Source: a virus. Taken from it: a DNA stretch of 33,269 nt. Below are positions 9,086 through 17,398 of this stretch, one piece after another. Location of the stretch: the IMG/VR virus record IMGVR_UViG_3300028025_002126, positions 1 to 33,269 of that record, one strand, 5' to 3'. The notes below the pieces were generated by a model. The model worked only from the letters and a program-made list of their open reading frames with translations. It made no database searches and was not told where the DNA came from. Numbering within the stretch: the stretch's first letter is position 1; each line of letters opens with the position of its first letter. A program made the translations under genes and the position numbers.

Positions 9086-9115
9086 TGGGGGTGGGGAAAC
9101 TCACCCTCATTTCTT
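9086..9115 (+). terminator. Intrinsic terminator after the capsid gene
   Basis: A 10-bp, G/C-rich stem pairs 9086-9095 with 9100-9109 (with two G-T pairs) across a GAAA tetraloop at 9096-9099. It is followed by TTTCTT at 9110-9115. Stem strength, GNRA-type loop and trailing T-rich tract fit a partial Rho-independent terminator or mRNA-stabilising hairpin. It lies 14 bases after the capsid stop and just before the next gene's GGAG at 9116-9119. Confidence 0.7.
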
Positions 9116-9125
9116 GGAGATTTAA

Positions 9126-9452
9126 TTGTCAAAATTACTAGGTGATTTTGGGGAAAATAAAACTGCTTACTCTGATGGAGAAGGCGGTATTATTATTGAA
9201 ACTAAGCTAGATCTAACAGATTTTGCTGAAGCTACCAAGCAAGCATATAAAGACAATAGCGGTTCTAAAGGATGGGGTGATACTCCTTACGATCCTAAGA
9301 ATCATATAGCTTGTATACCACCAGAGATTATTGGTGATTTAAACAAGAAAAATATTATGAAGGGCTATCAAGTCATTGATATGCCAGCACTAAAAAGATG
9401 GTTAAATGACCCTGATAACCGAGTATTTAGAACTCGAGGGGGTATCATCTAA
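9126..9452 (+). CDS. Hypothetical protein (108 aa), TTG start
   Basis: This unrecognised 108-residue protein is acidic at the N-terminus (DFGENKTAYSDGEGGIIIET) and has CIPPEIIGDLNKKNIMKGYQ and PALKRWLNDPDNRVFRTRGG towards the end. The frame has no upstream ATG; TTG 9126 is supported by GGAG 7 bases upstream (9116-9119). Its stop overlaps the next ATG (TAATG). Position after the capsid gene suggests a virion or head-completion accessory role, but nothing in the sequence proves this. Confidence 0.6.
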   Translation: MSKLLGDFGENKTAYSDGEGGIIIETKLDLTDFAEATKQAYKDNSGSKGWGDTPYDPKNHIACIPPEIIGDLNKKNIMKGYQVIDMPALKRWLNDPDNRVFRTRGGII

Positions 9453-10078
9453 TGGCTACTATCGCAATCTGCATCCCAGCTAGAGGACAGATGGAAGTAG
9501 GAACAGCTTTTGACCTAGCTCGAATGGTCAATCATGTCGCAAGAAACACAGAACACCAAGTCAATCTGTATACCTCTATGGGTACTTTGATATTTGACCA
9601 AAGAAATAATATGGTCGAGTCAGCCCTAGAAGAAGGTGCAGATTATGTCCTGTTTATTGATGCTGACATGAGATTCCCTAAAGACACTCTTGAGAGGCTA
9701 CTGAACCATGACAAGGGGATTATTGGGGTAAATGCAACAACTCGCTCTACACCAGTCAAAGCTACTGCTAAGACATTAGAGATAGAGGAAGATGGCACTT
9801 GCAACTGGAAGCAAATATCTTCTAAGAACAAGACAGGAATAGAAATGGCTGATGGTATCGGCTGTGGTGTTATGCTAATAAGTAAGCATACACTAACTTC
9901 TATGCCTAAACCTTGGTTCTTCTTTGAATTACTGCCTGAGAACAAGCTCTTGGGTGAGGATATTTACTTCTGTATCAAGGCAAAAGATGCAGGGATTGAC
10001 ACTTATATAGACCATGATTTGTCTCAAGAGATAGGTCATGTCGGAAATTATACTTATGGATGGCATGACATATTATGA
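9452..10078 (+). CDS. GT-A-fold glycosyltransferase-like protein
   Basis: These 208 residues begin with a nucleotide-binding-like strand (ATIAICIPARGQMEVGTAF) and carry the metal-binding DxD motif DYVLFIDADMRFP (65-77). The acceptor-side motif LGEDIYFCIKAKDAG (about 171-185) follows, then EIGHVGNY. This is the pattern of GT2-like transferases found in many phages, which move a sugar from a nucleotide-sugar. The target could be a virion protein, phage DNA or host surface glycan. It is embedded between head genes, overlapping both neighbours by 1-4 bases. A second, divergent GT-A-like gene lies at 32681. Confidence 0.75.
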   Translation: MATIAICIPARGQMEVGTAFDLARMVNHVARNTEHQVNLYTSMGTLIFDQRNNMVESALEEGADYVLFIDADMRFPKDTLERLLNHDKGIIGVNATTRSTPVKATAKTLEIEEDGTCNWKQISSKNKTGIEMADGIGCGVMLISKHTLTSMPKPWFFFELLPENKLLGEDIYFCIKAKDAGIDTYIDHDLSQEIGHVGNYTYGWHDIL

Positions 10079-10695
10079 GCTTTTCTACTTACTCAGCACT
10101 ACAGACAACCATTGCTAGTTACTTAGGTCGCACAGATCTAACAGCAATGATTCCTACTTTCATTACTTTGGCTGAAGCTCGCTTACAGAGAGAGCTAAGA
10201 ACAAGACCAATGCTAAAGTCAGCAACTGCGAATATGACAGGTGGTGACAACACAATCGGATTACCTACAGACTTCTTAGAGATGCGAGACCTGTTCACTC
10301 AGGGCAATCCAAGGATGCCTGTTAGCTATATGTCTCCATCTGCTTTTACTCGCAATGCTAGAGCAACAGAGTCAGGCAGACCAGTAGATTACTCAGTCAT
10401 TGGATCAGAGATGAACTTTGCTCCTATTCCTGATGGCAGCTATGTCCTAGAGATGCTTTACTATGCAAAGCCTACAGCACTATCAGATACAACAACTTCA
10501 AATGTATTCTTAGCAAACTACCCTGATTTATTACTTTATGGTTCATTGGCACAAGCCGAGCCATATCTAATGAATGATGCAAGGTTAGCAACTTGGGCTT
10601 CTTTGTATGCAAGCACACTAGAACTCATTGCGACATCTGACGATAGCTCAGAATACAATGGTGTACCACTACAAATGATATTAACTAATAGATAA
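10075..10695 (+). CDS. Head-tail adaptor protein (SU10/P22 gp4-like)
   Basis: This 206-residue protein has the typical helical start ALQTTIASYLGRTDLTAMIP followed by FITLAEARLQRELRTRPML (29-47), then a beta-rich centre with LPTDFLEMRDL. This pattern belongs to the SU10-like phage adaptor family, which forms the ring below the portal and bridges to the tail nozzle. ATG 10075 overlaps the previous stop (ATGA). The order capsid, adaptor, fibres, nozzle is consistent. Confidence 0.82.
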   Translation: MSFSTYSALQTTIASYLGRTDLTAMIPTFITLAEARLQRELRTRPMLKSATANMTGGDNTIGLPTDFLEMRDLFTQGNPRMPVSYMSPSAFTRNARATESGRPVDYSVIGSEMNFAPIPDGSYVLEMLYYAKPTALSDTTTSNVFLANYPDLLLYGSLAQAEPYLMNDARLATWASLYASTLELIATSDDSSEYNGVPLQMILTNR

Positions 10696-10704
10696 GGATT
10701 AATC

Positions 10705-11091
10705 ATGGCTGCAATGTCAAACTACTTGGAAAATGCACTAATTAATGCAACTCTCCGCAACACTTCTTACACAACACCATCTACAGTTTATGTAGGTCTA
10801 TACACTACAGATCCTACGGATGCTAATACAGGTACTGAGGTAACTGGTGGTTCTTATGCTCGCAAGGCTGCTACATTTGGCGCACCTTCTAACGGTGTAT
10901 CAACAATCAGCTCTGCAATAGAATTTGACCAAGCTACAGCCTCATGGGGTACTGTTGCTTACTTTGGTATTCTTGATGCTTCTACAAGTGGCAATCTTTT
11001 GTATCATGGAGCATTGACAGCTTCCAAGACTATCGACACAGGTGATGTATTTAAGTTCGCTACTAGCGCATTGACAGTAACTTTAGCTTAA
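10705..11091 (+). CDS. Tail/fibre-associated structural protein
   Basis: A 128-residue beta-rich protein. Residues 7-31 (LENALINATLRNTSYTTPST, then VYVGLYTT) and the GGSYAR motif match a small structural protein often placed before tail fibre genes in phages of many hosts. The rest, with DFKFATS-like strands and the ending ALTVTLA, suggests a compact beta sandwich. It is preceded by AAGGA and lies 10 bases after the adaptor. Exact position in the virion is unknown; it could be a fibre-attachment protein. Confidence 0.7.
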   Translation: MAAMSNYLENALINATLRNTSYTTPSTVYVGLYTTDPTDANTGTEVTGGSYARKAATFGAPSNGVSTISSAIEFDQATASWGTVAYFGILDASTSGNLLYHGALTASKTIDTGDVFKFATSALTVTLA

Positions 11092-11100
11092 GGGTAATTT

Positions 11101-12768
11101 ATGTCTACAATCGTAACAAGGTCTGGTAAAGGATCTCCGCTAACTCATACAGAAGTAGACAATAACTTTACCAATCTAAATACTGACAAGTTGCAGTCTG
11201 GAGATACAGCAGCATCATTAACAATTACTTCTGCTGACATCAATGGCGGTACTATTGATGGTGCGACTATTGGTGCATCTACAGCTTCTACTGGAGCTTT
11301 TACTACAGCTACAGCCTCTACTTCATTTGCAAGTCCTGTATTTAAAGCTACAAGTTCTGCTGGTGGTGCATTGCAAAATTCTAGTGGAACAAATCAACTC
11401 CAATGGGGTGGTGGCGGTGGCAACAATTTAAGTGTTGATGTAGCTATAAACATCAATCCTGCCAATGCTCAAGTAGCCATTAGTCCAACAGGTACAGGTT
11501 CTGTAACAATTAATCCTGCTACTGCTGGAACAATCAACAATATGAGTCTTGGTGCTACAACAGCTTCTACAGCAGTAGTAACCACTTTAACAGCAAATAC
11601 TTCTGTTTCTACAGATACTATCAGCGAAAAGACTTCAGCAGCAGGGGTAACTATTGATGGTGTTCTTCTTAAAGACAATAGTGTATCTGCAAGTAGTGGC
11701 TTTACACAAAATAGCACCTTTAATTCTGCTTCAACAATGGGCTTCAAGAATAGAATCATCAATGGTGCAATGGTAATTGACCAAAGAAATGCTGGTGCTA
11801 GTATTACACCAACAAGCGGACAATACTCTGTTGATAGATGGGCTGGCTTTTCAACTGCCGCTTCTAAATATTCATTACAACAAAACGCTGGCTCAGTCAC
11901 CCCACCAGTAGGGTTTACAAATTATTTAGGTGCTACTTCTTTATCTGCTTATTCTGTTGGTTCAGGCGATATTTTTACTATTCAGCAACGAATTGAAGGT
12001 TTTAATACTGCTGATTTAGGCTGGGGAACTGCTAATGCTCAAACAGTAACTTTGTCATTTTGGGTTCGTTCTTCATTAACTGGAACTTTTGGCGGGGCAA
12101 TAAACAACAACACAAGTAGGTCTTACCCGTTTAGCTACACAATTAATTCTGCTAATACTTGGGAACAAAAGTCAATAACCATAGTTGGCGATACAACAGG
12201 CACATGGACAGGAGCTACAAATGCTGCAAGTCTTTTTGTTTGTTTTGGTCTTGGCGGTGGTGCAACATATAGCGGAACTGCTGGAGCTTGGGTTGGTGCG
12301 GCATATTACACAGCCACAGGAGCAACATCAGTAGTAGGAACTAACGGAGCAACCTTTTACATCACAGGTGTTCAACTAGAAAAAGGCTCTACTGCTACTA
12401 GCTTTGATTACAGACCTTATGGAACTGAGTTAGCTTTGTGTCAGAGGTATTACTATGTACACGCTGCTGCAGGAAGCAATCAACAAGTTGGTCTTGGATA
12501 TTATTACGCATCTGGAAATGACCCTGTTTCTGTTAGTTTTAAAGTTCCTATGAGAATTGTACCGAGTCTAAATTCAGGTTCAGGTACTAGTTATTTTATT
12601 GCTTACTCAAATGGCGGAAGTAGTACATCATCATCGATTACAATAGATGCATCCTCTTCAGTAAATATTGGTATTATAAAAGCAGGAACTACTGGCACTG
12701 CTGGTCATGGTATGGAACTAAGGACAAACAATGTTTTATCCTATGTCGGATTTAATGCGGAGCTTTAA
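11101..12768 (+). CDS. Tail fibre protein with C-terminal receptor-binding-type domain
   Basis: This 555-residue protein starts with a virion-attachment segment common to fibres (RSGKGSPLTHTEVDNNFTNL). It continues through Ala/Ser/Thr repeats such as DINGGTIDGATIGAST (about 43-60) that probably form a trimeric shaft. From about residue 218 (FKNRIINGAMVIDQRN) a beta-rich domain follows, with VDRWAGF, LSFWVRSSLTG and GVQLEKGSTATSFDYRPYG, blocks recurrent in phage fibre tips that bind carbohydrates. Codon use changes at about 11900. The fibre should determine host recognition. Confidence 0.88.
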   Translation: MSTIVTRSGKGSPLTHTEVDNNFTNLNTDKLQSGDTAASLTITSADINGGTIDGATIGASTASTGAFTTATASTSFASPVFKATSSAGGALQNSSGTNQLQWGGGGGNNLSVDVAININPANAQVAISPTGTGSVTINPATAGTINNMSLGATTASTAVVTTLTANTSVSTDTISEKTSAAGVTIDGVLLKDNSVSASSGFTQNSTFNSASTMGFKNRIINGAMVIDQRNAGASITPTSGQYSVDRWAGFSTAASKYSLQQNAGSVTPPVGFTNYLGATSLSAYSVGSGDIFTIQQRIEGFNTADLGWGTANAQTVTLSFWVRSSLTGTFGGAINNNTSRSYPFSYTINSANTWEQKSITIVGDTTGTWTGATNAASLFVCFGLGGGATYSGTAGAWVGAAYYTATGATSVVGTNGATFYITGVQLEKGSTATSFDYRPYGTELALCQRYYYVHAAAGSNQQVGLGYYYASGNDPVSVSFKVPMRIVPSLNSGSGTSYFIAYSNGGSSTSSSITIDASSSVNIGIIKAGTTGTAGHGMELRTNNVLSYVGFNAEL

Positions 12769-12769
12769 A

Positions 12770-12934
12770 ATGTATAAACTATTAAAAGATGAAAAAACAA
12801 ATCAAGAATATGGTGCGATACTTAATACAGACGGATACACTGTTAGCTTTTTATTTGACCCAGCCAACACAGACTACCAAGAATATTTAAAGTGGGTAGC
12901 TGAAGGCAATACTCCATTACCTGCGGATGAATAA
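12770..12934 (+). CDS. Small fibre-linked protein (54 aa)
   Basis: Start ATG 12770 is chosen because GGAG lies at 12759-12762, at normal spacing, and it follows the fibre stop by one base; a longer frame from 12731 would overlap the fibre gene. The product begins MYKLLKDEKTNQEYGAIL and ends with FDPANTDYQEYLKWVAEGNT, a motif that recurs in small proteins or domains after phage tail fibres. A fibre assembly or cap role is inference. The stop overlaps the next ATG (TAATG). Confidence 0.75.
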   Translation: MYKLLKDEKTNQEYGAILNTDGYTVSFLFDPANTDYQEYLKWVAEGNTPLPADE

Positions 12935-13851
12935 TGAGTAAATATACAGATCAATATGTTCTGTATGGATACTGGGATTATGGCTATGCTGTAGGTGATG
13001 TTTTAGCTACAGAGGCTACAGCATCTATATCAGCTAGTGCTTCTACTAACGCAACTGCTACAAGAGTATTAAGTTTCACAGCTTCTGCTTCTGGAAGTGC
13101 TACAGCATCAGCCAACCCAACAAGAATATTGTCATTCACAGCTTCTGTAAATTCAGATGCTACTGTCAATGCGACAGGAACAAGAATACAGTTTAGTAGT
13201 GCTAGTGTTACTGGTACTGCTACAGCTACAGGTCTAGGTGGATTAGTTGCTAGTGCAGATTCTTCTGTTACTGCTACAGCTACAGTAATTGCTAATGCTA
13301 TAAGAGTAAGGCTTTCTACTGCATCAGTAACAGCTAATGCAACTGCAACAGGTTTAGGTGGAATATTAGCTAATGCTACTGCTTCTGTAACTGGAAGCGC
13401 AACGGTTAGCGCAGATGCTATTAGAATGAGGCTGTCTACTGCTAGTGTTAGCTCAACTGCTACTGCAACATCTACTGGCATTAGAGTTAGGTCTGCTGAT
13501 TCTAGTGTTACTGCAACTGCGACAACTTCATCTTCTGCTATAGCTGTTTATGCTGGTAGTGCCTCAGTAACAGAGGTAACTTCAACAAATGCTATTGGCT
13601 ATATTTATGGTGAAGAATGGGTTAATGTAACACCTGATTCTAACGATTGGACTGATAAAATAGTCAGCACAGATGTTTGGGTTAATAAGTCTGTAGGCAC
13701 AGAACAATGGACTGATGTTATTAACTCAGATCCTGCTCAACAATATGTCCTTTATGGATACTGGGCATATGGGTATGCAGTCGGTGATTTGTTTGATAAC
13801 GATATTTGGACAGATAAAACTATAGGAAGTAATCAATGGCTACAACAATAG
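12934..13851 (+). CDS. Repetitive Ser/Thr/Ala-rich structural protein
   Basis: This 305-residue protein has three visible parts. Residues 7-22 are QYVLYGYWDYGYAVGD. Residues 28-227 are ten consecutive 20-residue repeats of the type xxASVTATATxxxxAIRVRL. The C-terminal part has Trp at 229, 239, 249 and 259, then a second copy of the first motif (QYVLYGYWAYGYAVGD, 270-285), then Trp at 292 and 302. Regular alternation suggests a beta-helix or long beta fibre. Position between fibre and nozzle genes suggests a tail decoration or fibre. The final 16 bases overlap the nozzle gene. Confidence 0.75.
   Translation: MSKYTDQYVLYGYWDYGYAVGDVLATEATASISASASTNATATRVLSFTASASGSATASANPTRILSFTASVNSDATVNATGTRIQFSSASVTGTATATGLGGLVASADSSVTATATVIANAIRVRLSTASVTANATATGLGGILANATASVTGSATVSADAIRMRLSTASVSSTATATSTGIRVRSADSSVTATATTSSSAIAVYAGSASVTEVTSTNAIGYIYGEEWVNVTPDSNDWTDKIVSTDVWVNKSVGTEQWTDVINSDPAQQYVLYGYWAYGYAVGDLFDNDIWTDKTIGSNQWLQQ
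13015..13614 (+). repeat. Ten tandem 60-bp coding repeats
   Basis: The central part of the preceding structural gene consists of ten in-register units of 60 bp (20 codons). At protein level A-S-V-T and T-A-T-A recur at the same offset in each unit. At DNA level the units are diverged but keep patterns such as gctagtgtta and actgctacagctaca. There is no indel between units, so the phase is strictly conserved. Confidence 0.8.
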
Positions 13852-15257
13852 ATTTTGGCGAGTGGATGCCAGACCAAGCAGGTATTACTGGAGCTATCCA
13901 AGAGGCATACAATGTCATTCCTCAAGCCATTGGTTATGCTCCATTGCCAGAGGCTGTTGATTTATCTGCTGCTGCTAGTGAAACCCTGACTAATGCTTTT
14001 GCTACTAAGTTTGGTGGTACAACTACAGTATTTGCTGCTGGAACTACAAAGCTATTTAAATTAGATTCGACAGACCTAAGTCTAGATAATGTCTCTAAGA
14101 GTGGTGGCTACACTACTGCGGATCGCTTTTACTTTGTTCAGTTTGGTCAGAAGTTAATTGCTGCCAATGGTAACTCTAAGCTACAGGCATGGGACTTAGG
14201 TAGCTCTACAGCCTTTGCTGACTTGGCTGCTGCTGCTCCTACAGCTAAGTTTGTCACAGTAGTTCGAGACTTTGTAGTGGCTGCCAATACTTCTAGTGCA
14301 CCTACAACTGTTTATTGGTCTGACATCAATGATGAGACAGATTGGACTCCTAGCGATTTAAGTCAATCTGATAACCAGATTATCCCTGATGGTGGTGACA
14401 TCCGAGGTATTACAGGTGGAGAGTTTGGCATAGTATTACTAGAAAAAGCAGTTTCTCGCATGAGCTATGTCGGTGCGCCATTATTCTTCCAGTTTGATAC
14501 TATTGCTAAGAATATTGGGTGCTATGAGTCTAATTCTATTGCCCAGTTTGGTAACTTAACTTTCTTCTTGTCTGATGATGGATTCTATGTCTGTGATGGT
14601 CAAACAGTAAGTCCTATTGGTGCAGAGAAAATAGATAGGTTCTTCTACAACAATGTAGACCAATCAAAAATTAATGAAATGTCTGCTACTGTAGACACAA
14701 TCAGAAAGCTAGTAATTTGGCAGTTTACTGACATCTTTGCTCGCAAGAGATTGATGGTTTATAACTGGCAAGTTAAGAAGTGGTCTGAGGGTGAAACAGA
14801 TACTAACTACCTAGCACCTATTGCAACTGCTGGTGTTACTCTAGAGGCACTAGATACCTATGGAAATATGGATACTATTAATACTTCCTTTGATAGCAGA
14901 CTATGGGCTGGTGGCAAGTTTGTTAGTGCTGGTACAAGAGGAGCTAAGATTGTTACCTTCACAGGACAACCAAAGACAGGCTATATAACCTCTAGCGACA
15001 TTGGTAATGGTAGCCAGTCTATTATTACCCTAGCCAAGCCTAAGATTGATAATGGCAGCTCTAGTGTGGCTGTTTACTCTAGAAATCTATTGACTGCTGT
15101 GCCTACATTTGGAACTGCGACTAATGCTGATTCAGAGAACAGGGTTTCATTGAGATCTAGTGGTAACTATCACAGAGTAAGGGTTTATCCTAGCGGTTCT
15201 AACTGGAAAACAGCAGTAGGTGTTGATGTCACCATTGTTCCTACAGGTGGCAGATAA
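13836..15257 (+). CDS. Tail nozzle/stabilisation protein (P22 gp10-like)
   Basis: This 473-residue protein begins DFGEWMPDQAGITGAIQEAY, a signature of beta-propeller nozzle proteins that follow fibre genes in podoviruses with P22/SU10-like tails. Further blocks are KLFKLDS (about 72-78), DFVVAANTSSAPTTVYWSDI (144-163), FFLSDDGFYVCDG and a C-terminal LRSSGNYHRVRVYPSG, all typical of the family. The protein closes the portal-adaptor channel and holds packaged DNA. ATG 13836 is inside the previous gene. Its stop overlaps the next ATG. Confidence 0.85.
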   Translation: MATTIDFGEWMPDQAGITGAIQEAYNVIPQAIGYAPLPEAVDLSAAASETLTNAFATKFGGTTTVFAAGTTKLFKLDSTDLSLDNVSKSGGYTTADRFYFVQFGQKLIAANGNSKLQAWDLGSSTAFADLAAAAPTAKFVTVVRDFVVAANTSSAPTTVYWSDINDETDWTPSDLSQSDNQIIPDGGDIRGITGGEFGIVLLEKAVSRMSYVGAPLFFQFDTIAKNIGCYESNSIAQFGNLTFFLSDDGFYVCDGQTVSPIGAEKIDRFFYNNVDQSKINEMSATVDTIRKLVIWQFTDIFARKRLMVYNWQVKKWSEGETDTNYLAPIATAGVTLEALDTYGNMDTINTSFDSRLWAGGKFVSAGTRGAKIVTFTGQPKTGYITSSDIGNGSQSIITLAKPKIDNGSSSVAVYSRNLLTAVPTFGTATNADSENRVSLRSSGNYHRVRVYPSGSNWKTAVGVDVTIVPTGGR

Positions 15258-15559
15258 TGTTTAGACGATTACCACCACAGGGCGGTGACCAGCGAGCAGT
15301 CGCTGAGATTCTAAACAATGCTATGGATGGCAAGACCAATAATACTGGGACTGTTACCTTGGCTACTGGTGGAGCAACAACTACTACCATTTCAGATGCA
15401 AGGATAAGCTCAGACTCAGTTATCTTGCTTACCCCTTATAGTGATGTTTCTGCAATTACCCTGTTTTATATATCTAGCATTACTAAAGGTTCTGCTGTAA
15501 TAACTCATACTGCTAATATTGCTAGTGGGAAAACCTATAAATATGTTGTAGTAGGCTAA
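15257..15559 (+). CDS. Small virion protein following the nozzle gene
   Basis: This 100-residue beta-rich protein starts FRRLPPQGGDQRAVAEILNN and has the motif VTLATGGATTTTISDARISS. It has the same layout as a small protein that commonly follows gp10-like nozzle genes in podoviruses, probably a tail accessory or needle-attachment protein, though its exact role is not known to me. It starts in a TAATG overlap with the nozzle stop. Confidence 0.7.
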   Translation: MFRRLPPQGGDQRAVAEILNNAMDGKTNNTGTVTLATGGATTTTISDARISSDSVILLTPYSDVSAITLFYISSITKGSAVITHTANIASGKTYKYVVVG

Positions 15560-15582
15560 AAAAAGTATGTTTTTTTCTACAA
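15546..15582 (+). terminator. A/T-rich hairpin at gene end
   Basis: Seven A (15558-15564) pair with seven T (15570-15576) around loop GTATG. The stem extends through TTGTAG (15546-15551) with CTACAA (15577-15582), leaving a 6-nt bulge. It spans the stop of the upstream gene. The weak A-T stem makes termination uncertain. TAAAAT at 15590-15595 could serve as a -10 element, but no convincing -35 is seen. Confidence 0.35.
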
Positions 15583-15603
15583 AACAAGATAAAATTGTGC
15601 TAT

Positions 15604-15996
15604 ATGGAGCATATATATATAAATCCTGATGAAATCCGAAAGTATTGGGGTTTTGTTAAGGGTGGGCTTCTAAAGATACAGGAGAAAAGTCCTGAGTCTT
15701 GGATACCTGAAGATGTCTATGCTCTGTGCCTGAATCAACAGGCAATGTTGTGGATATACAAGCAGGACAACCGATTAGTAGGATTCTCGGTTCTGCAACC
15801 AAATCAAGGCACTCTGCATATTTGGTGTCTTTATTTTATAAACAATCACCCTTTCTTAGAAGCATGGAATCATATCCAAGAGCTTGCAAAAAATGGTGGT
15901 GATCGCTTCATAACCTTTGATTCTCATAGAAAAGGATGGAGTAAAACAGCTAGTAAATTAGGGTTTATCCCTAGAAAATGGATAAAGGAGTTGTAA
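15604..15996 (+). CDS. GNAT-like acetyltransferase-fold protein
   Basis: From ATG 15604 the protein has 130 residues; a TTG three codons earlier is an alternative and no clear ribosome site favours either. The pattern ESWIPEDVYALCLNQQAMLW, then RLVGFSVLQPN, LHIWCLYF and a C-terminal WSKTASKLGFIPRKW, resembles the small GNAT-like proteins encoded among virion genes of many podoviruses. GNAT enzymes move acetyl from acetyl-CoA to amines, but the classical Q/RxxGxG/A loop is not clear here, so activity is doubtful. It precedes the internal virion proteins directly. Confidence 0.65.
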   Translation: MEHIYINPDEIRKYWGFVKGGLLKIQEKSPESWIPEDVYALCLNQQAMLWIYKQDNRLVGFSVLQPNQGTLHIWCLYFINNHPFLEAWNHIQELAKNGGDRFITFDSHRKGWSKTASKLGFIPRKWIKEL

Positions 15997-16818
15997 ATGA
16001 GTGGCATAACTAAAATATTTGGTGGTGGTGGATCTCAGCAAACTGGGACTCAAACTGTTACTAATCAGATTGATCCAATGTTAAAGCCATATGTTGAGTT
16101 TGGTTTAGAAGAAGCAAAGCGACTCTATCAAAGCCCTACTCCTTATGCTCCATTTCAGACTTATATTGATCCATCACAGCAGACTTTATCTGCATTAGGT
16201 GGTATTGAGCAAAGAGCTATGGCTGGTAGCCCATTAACAGGTCAAGCTCAAGCTCAATTAGGCAGAACAATCTCTGGTGATTACTTATCAGGCAATCCAT
16301 TTTTCCAAGGTGCTTTTCAAGCTGCTACAAGACCATTAGAGCAACAGTTTGGTCAGAATATTATGGATATTCGCTCAAAGCTATCATCTGCTGGTCGATA
16401 TGGTTCAGGCGCACAAACTGCATTAGAAGGCAGAGCTGCTGAAGGTTTGGCTACAGGAATGTCTGACATTGCTGGTAAGTTAGCATATGCAAACTATGAT
16501 GCAGAAAGAGCAAGACAACAGGCTGCAACTATGGCTGCTCCTGAGATGGCTGCTACTGATTACAATGATTTGGCTAAATTGCTAGCTGCTGGAACTGCAA
16601 GAGAAGGCTACTCACAAGCTCAATTAGCTGACCAAATTGCTCGCTATCAGTATCAGATGCCAGAGAATCGCTTATCGACATTCTTAACTGGTGTCTATGG
16701 TGCGCCTAGTGGCTCTGTGCAAGAAAGACCTATTTATTCTAATCCCTCTCAACAGGGCTTTGGTAACTTATTATCCCTTGCTGGTGCTGCTGGATCTCTT
16801 GGCTTTAAGCCATTTTAA
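15997..16818 (+). CDS. Internal virion/ejection-type protein A (273 aa)
   Basis: The Gly/Gln/Ala-rich 273-residue protein begins with a Gly-rich segment and has YVEFGLEEAKRLYQSPTPYA then FQTYIDPSQQTLSALGGIEQ. Residues 90-210 are Ala/Gln-rich helices (FFQGAFQAATRPLEQQFGQN) typical of phage proteins ejected with DNA or packed in the tail lumen. The C-terminus is Gly/Ala hydrophobic. Role is inferred from composition, the YxPFxTY-type motif and position after the nozzle genes. It starts one base after the preceding stop. Confidence 0.65.
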   Translation: MSGITKIFGGGGSQQTGTQTVTNQIDPMLKPYVEFGLEEAKRLYQSPTPYAPFQTYIDPSQQTLSALGGIEQRAMAGSPLTGQAQAQLGRTISGDYLSGNPFFQGAFQAATRPLEQQFGQNIMDIRSKLSSAGRYGSGAQTALEGRAAEGLATGMSDIAGKLAYANYDAERARQQAATMAAPEMAATDYNDLAKLLAAGTAREGYSQAQLADQIARYQYQMPENRLSTFLTGVYGAPSGSVQERPIYSNPSQQGFGNLLSLAGAAGSLGFKPF

Positions 16819-16827
16819 GGAAAAAAT

Positions 16828-17391
16828 ATGGCTGGCTTTTTATCAGATGTAGACGATACAGTTAATGATTCAATTGGCTGGGAAGGTGTAGCTGCCATAA
16901 TTGCATCAATGTTTGGTATGCCTACAGGTGGTGCAGGTGCAGGTGGATTTGAGTTTCTTCCTAGTGGAGAGATGACAGTATTTAATCCAGAGACTGCTAG
17001 AGCTACTAGTGGTGGCACAAACTTCTTATCAAACATCTTTGGTGGCAGCTCTGAGTTAGCTCCAATGGGGAATGACTATAGCCGAATGGTAGAGATGTAC
17101 CCAACTTCTAGCGGTAATATCTTTGAACCTTCTGGTATGTCTCCTAATCAAATCTCATCTATTCAAGGCATGGGCGATATGTCATTGTTGCAAGACAGAA
17201 TGGCTGGTAGATCAATGCCTAACTTTGGTGGTTCTGCTCAACAACAATCAGCGCAACAAATGGCACAATTAAACCAAGGCGGTGACTTTGGTGGCGGTAT
17301 GAGAAAAGGTCAAGCAATTCCACAGGCTATTTTAGCCAGCTTGTTAGACCCATCAGTAGCTTTAAAAGCATATAGACCAACACTTATCTGA
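16828..17391 (+). CDS. Probable internal virion protein B (187 aa)
   Basis: The product is rich in Gly, Met, Ser and Gln. It has a hydrophobic N-terminal stretch (WEGVAAIIASMFGMPTGGAG, 19-38) that could insert into membrane, a mid-region with SGMSPNQISSIQGMGDMSLL, and a Gln-rich segment. No family is recognised. It lies in the set of four consecutive genes with ejection-protein composition, 9 bases after protein A, with an AAGGAAA ribosome site. Confidence 0.55.
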   Translation: MAGFLSDVDDTVNDSIGWEGVAAIIASMFGMPTGGAGAGGFEFLPSGEMTVFNPETARATSGGTNFLSNIFGGSSELAPMGNDYSRMVEMYPTSSGNIFEPSGMSPNQISSIQGMGDMSLLQDRMAGRSMPNFGGSAQQQSAQQMAQLNQGGDFGGGMRKGQAIPQAILASLLDPSVALKAYRPTLI

Positions 17392-17398
17392 GGCAAAT

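Noticed and set aside
11469-11900. 143-codon minus-strand frame in the tail fibre gene
   Set aside because: The plus-strand fibre domain structure is convincing; the opposite frame arises from Thr/Ala/Ser codon repetition.
12984-13481. 165-codon open frame on the minus strand
   Set aside because: It mirrors the 60-bp coding repeats of the structural gene; the product is Val/Ala low complexity, without a ribosome site, inside a clear plus-strand gene.
13015-13614. Regular 60-bp repeats considered as a CRISPR array
   Set aside because: Units are contiguous, diverged and in coding phase; no constant repeat with unique spacers.
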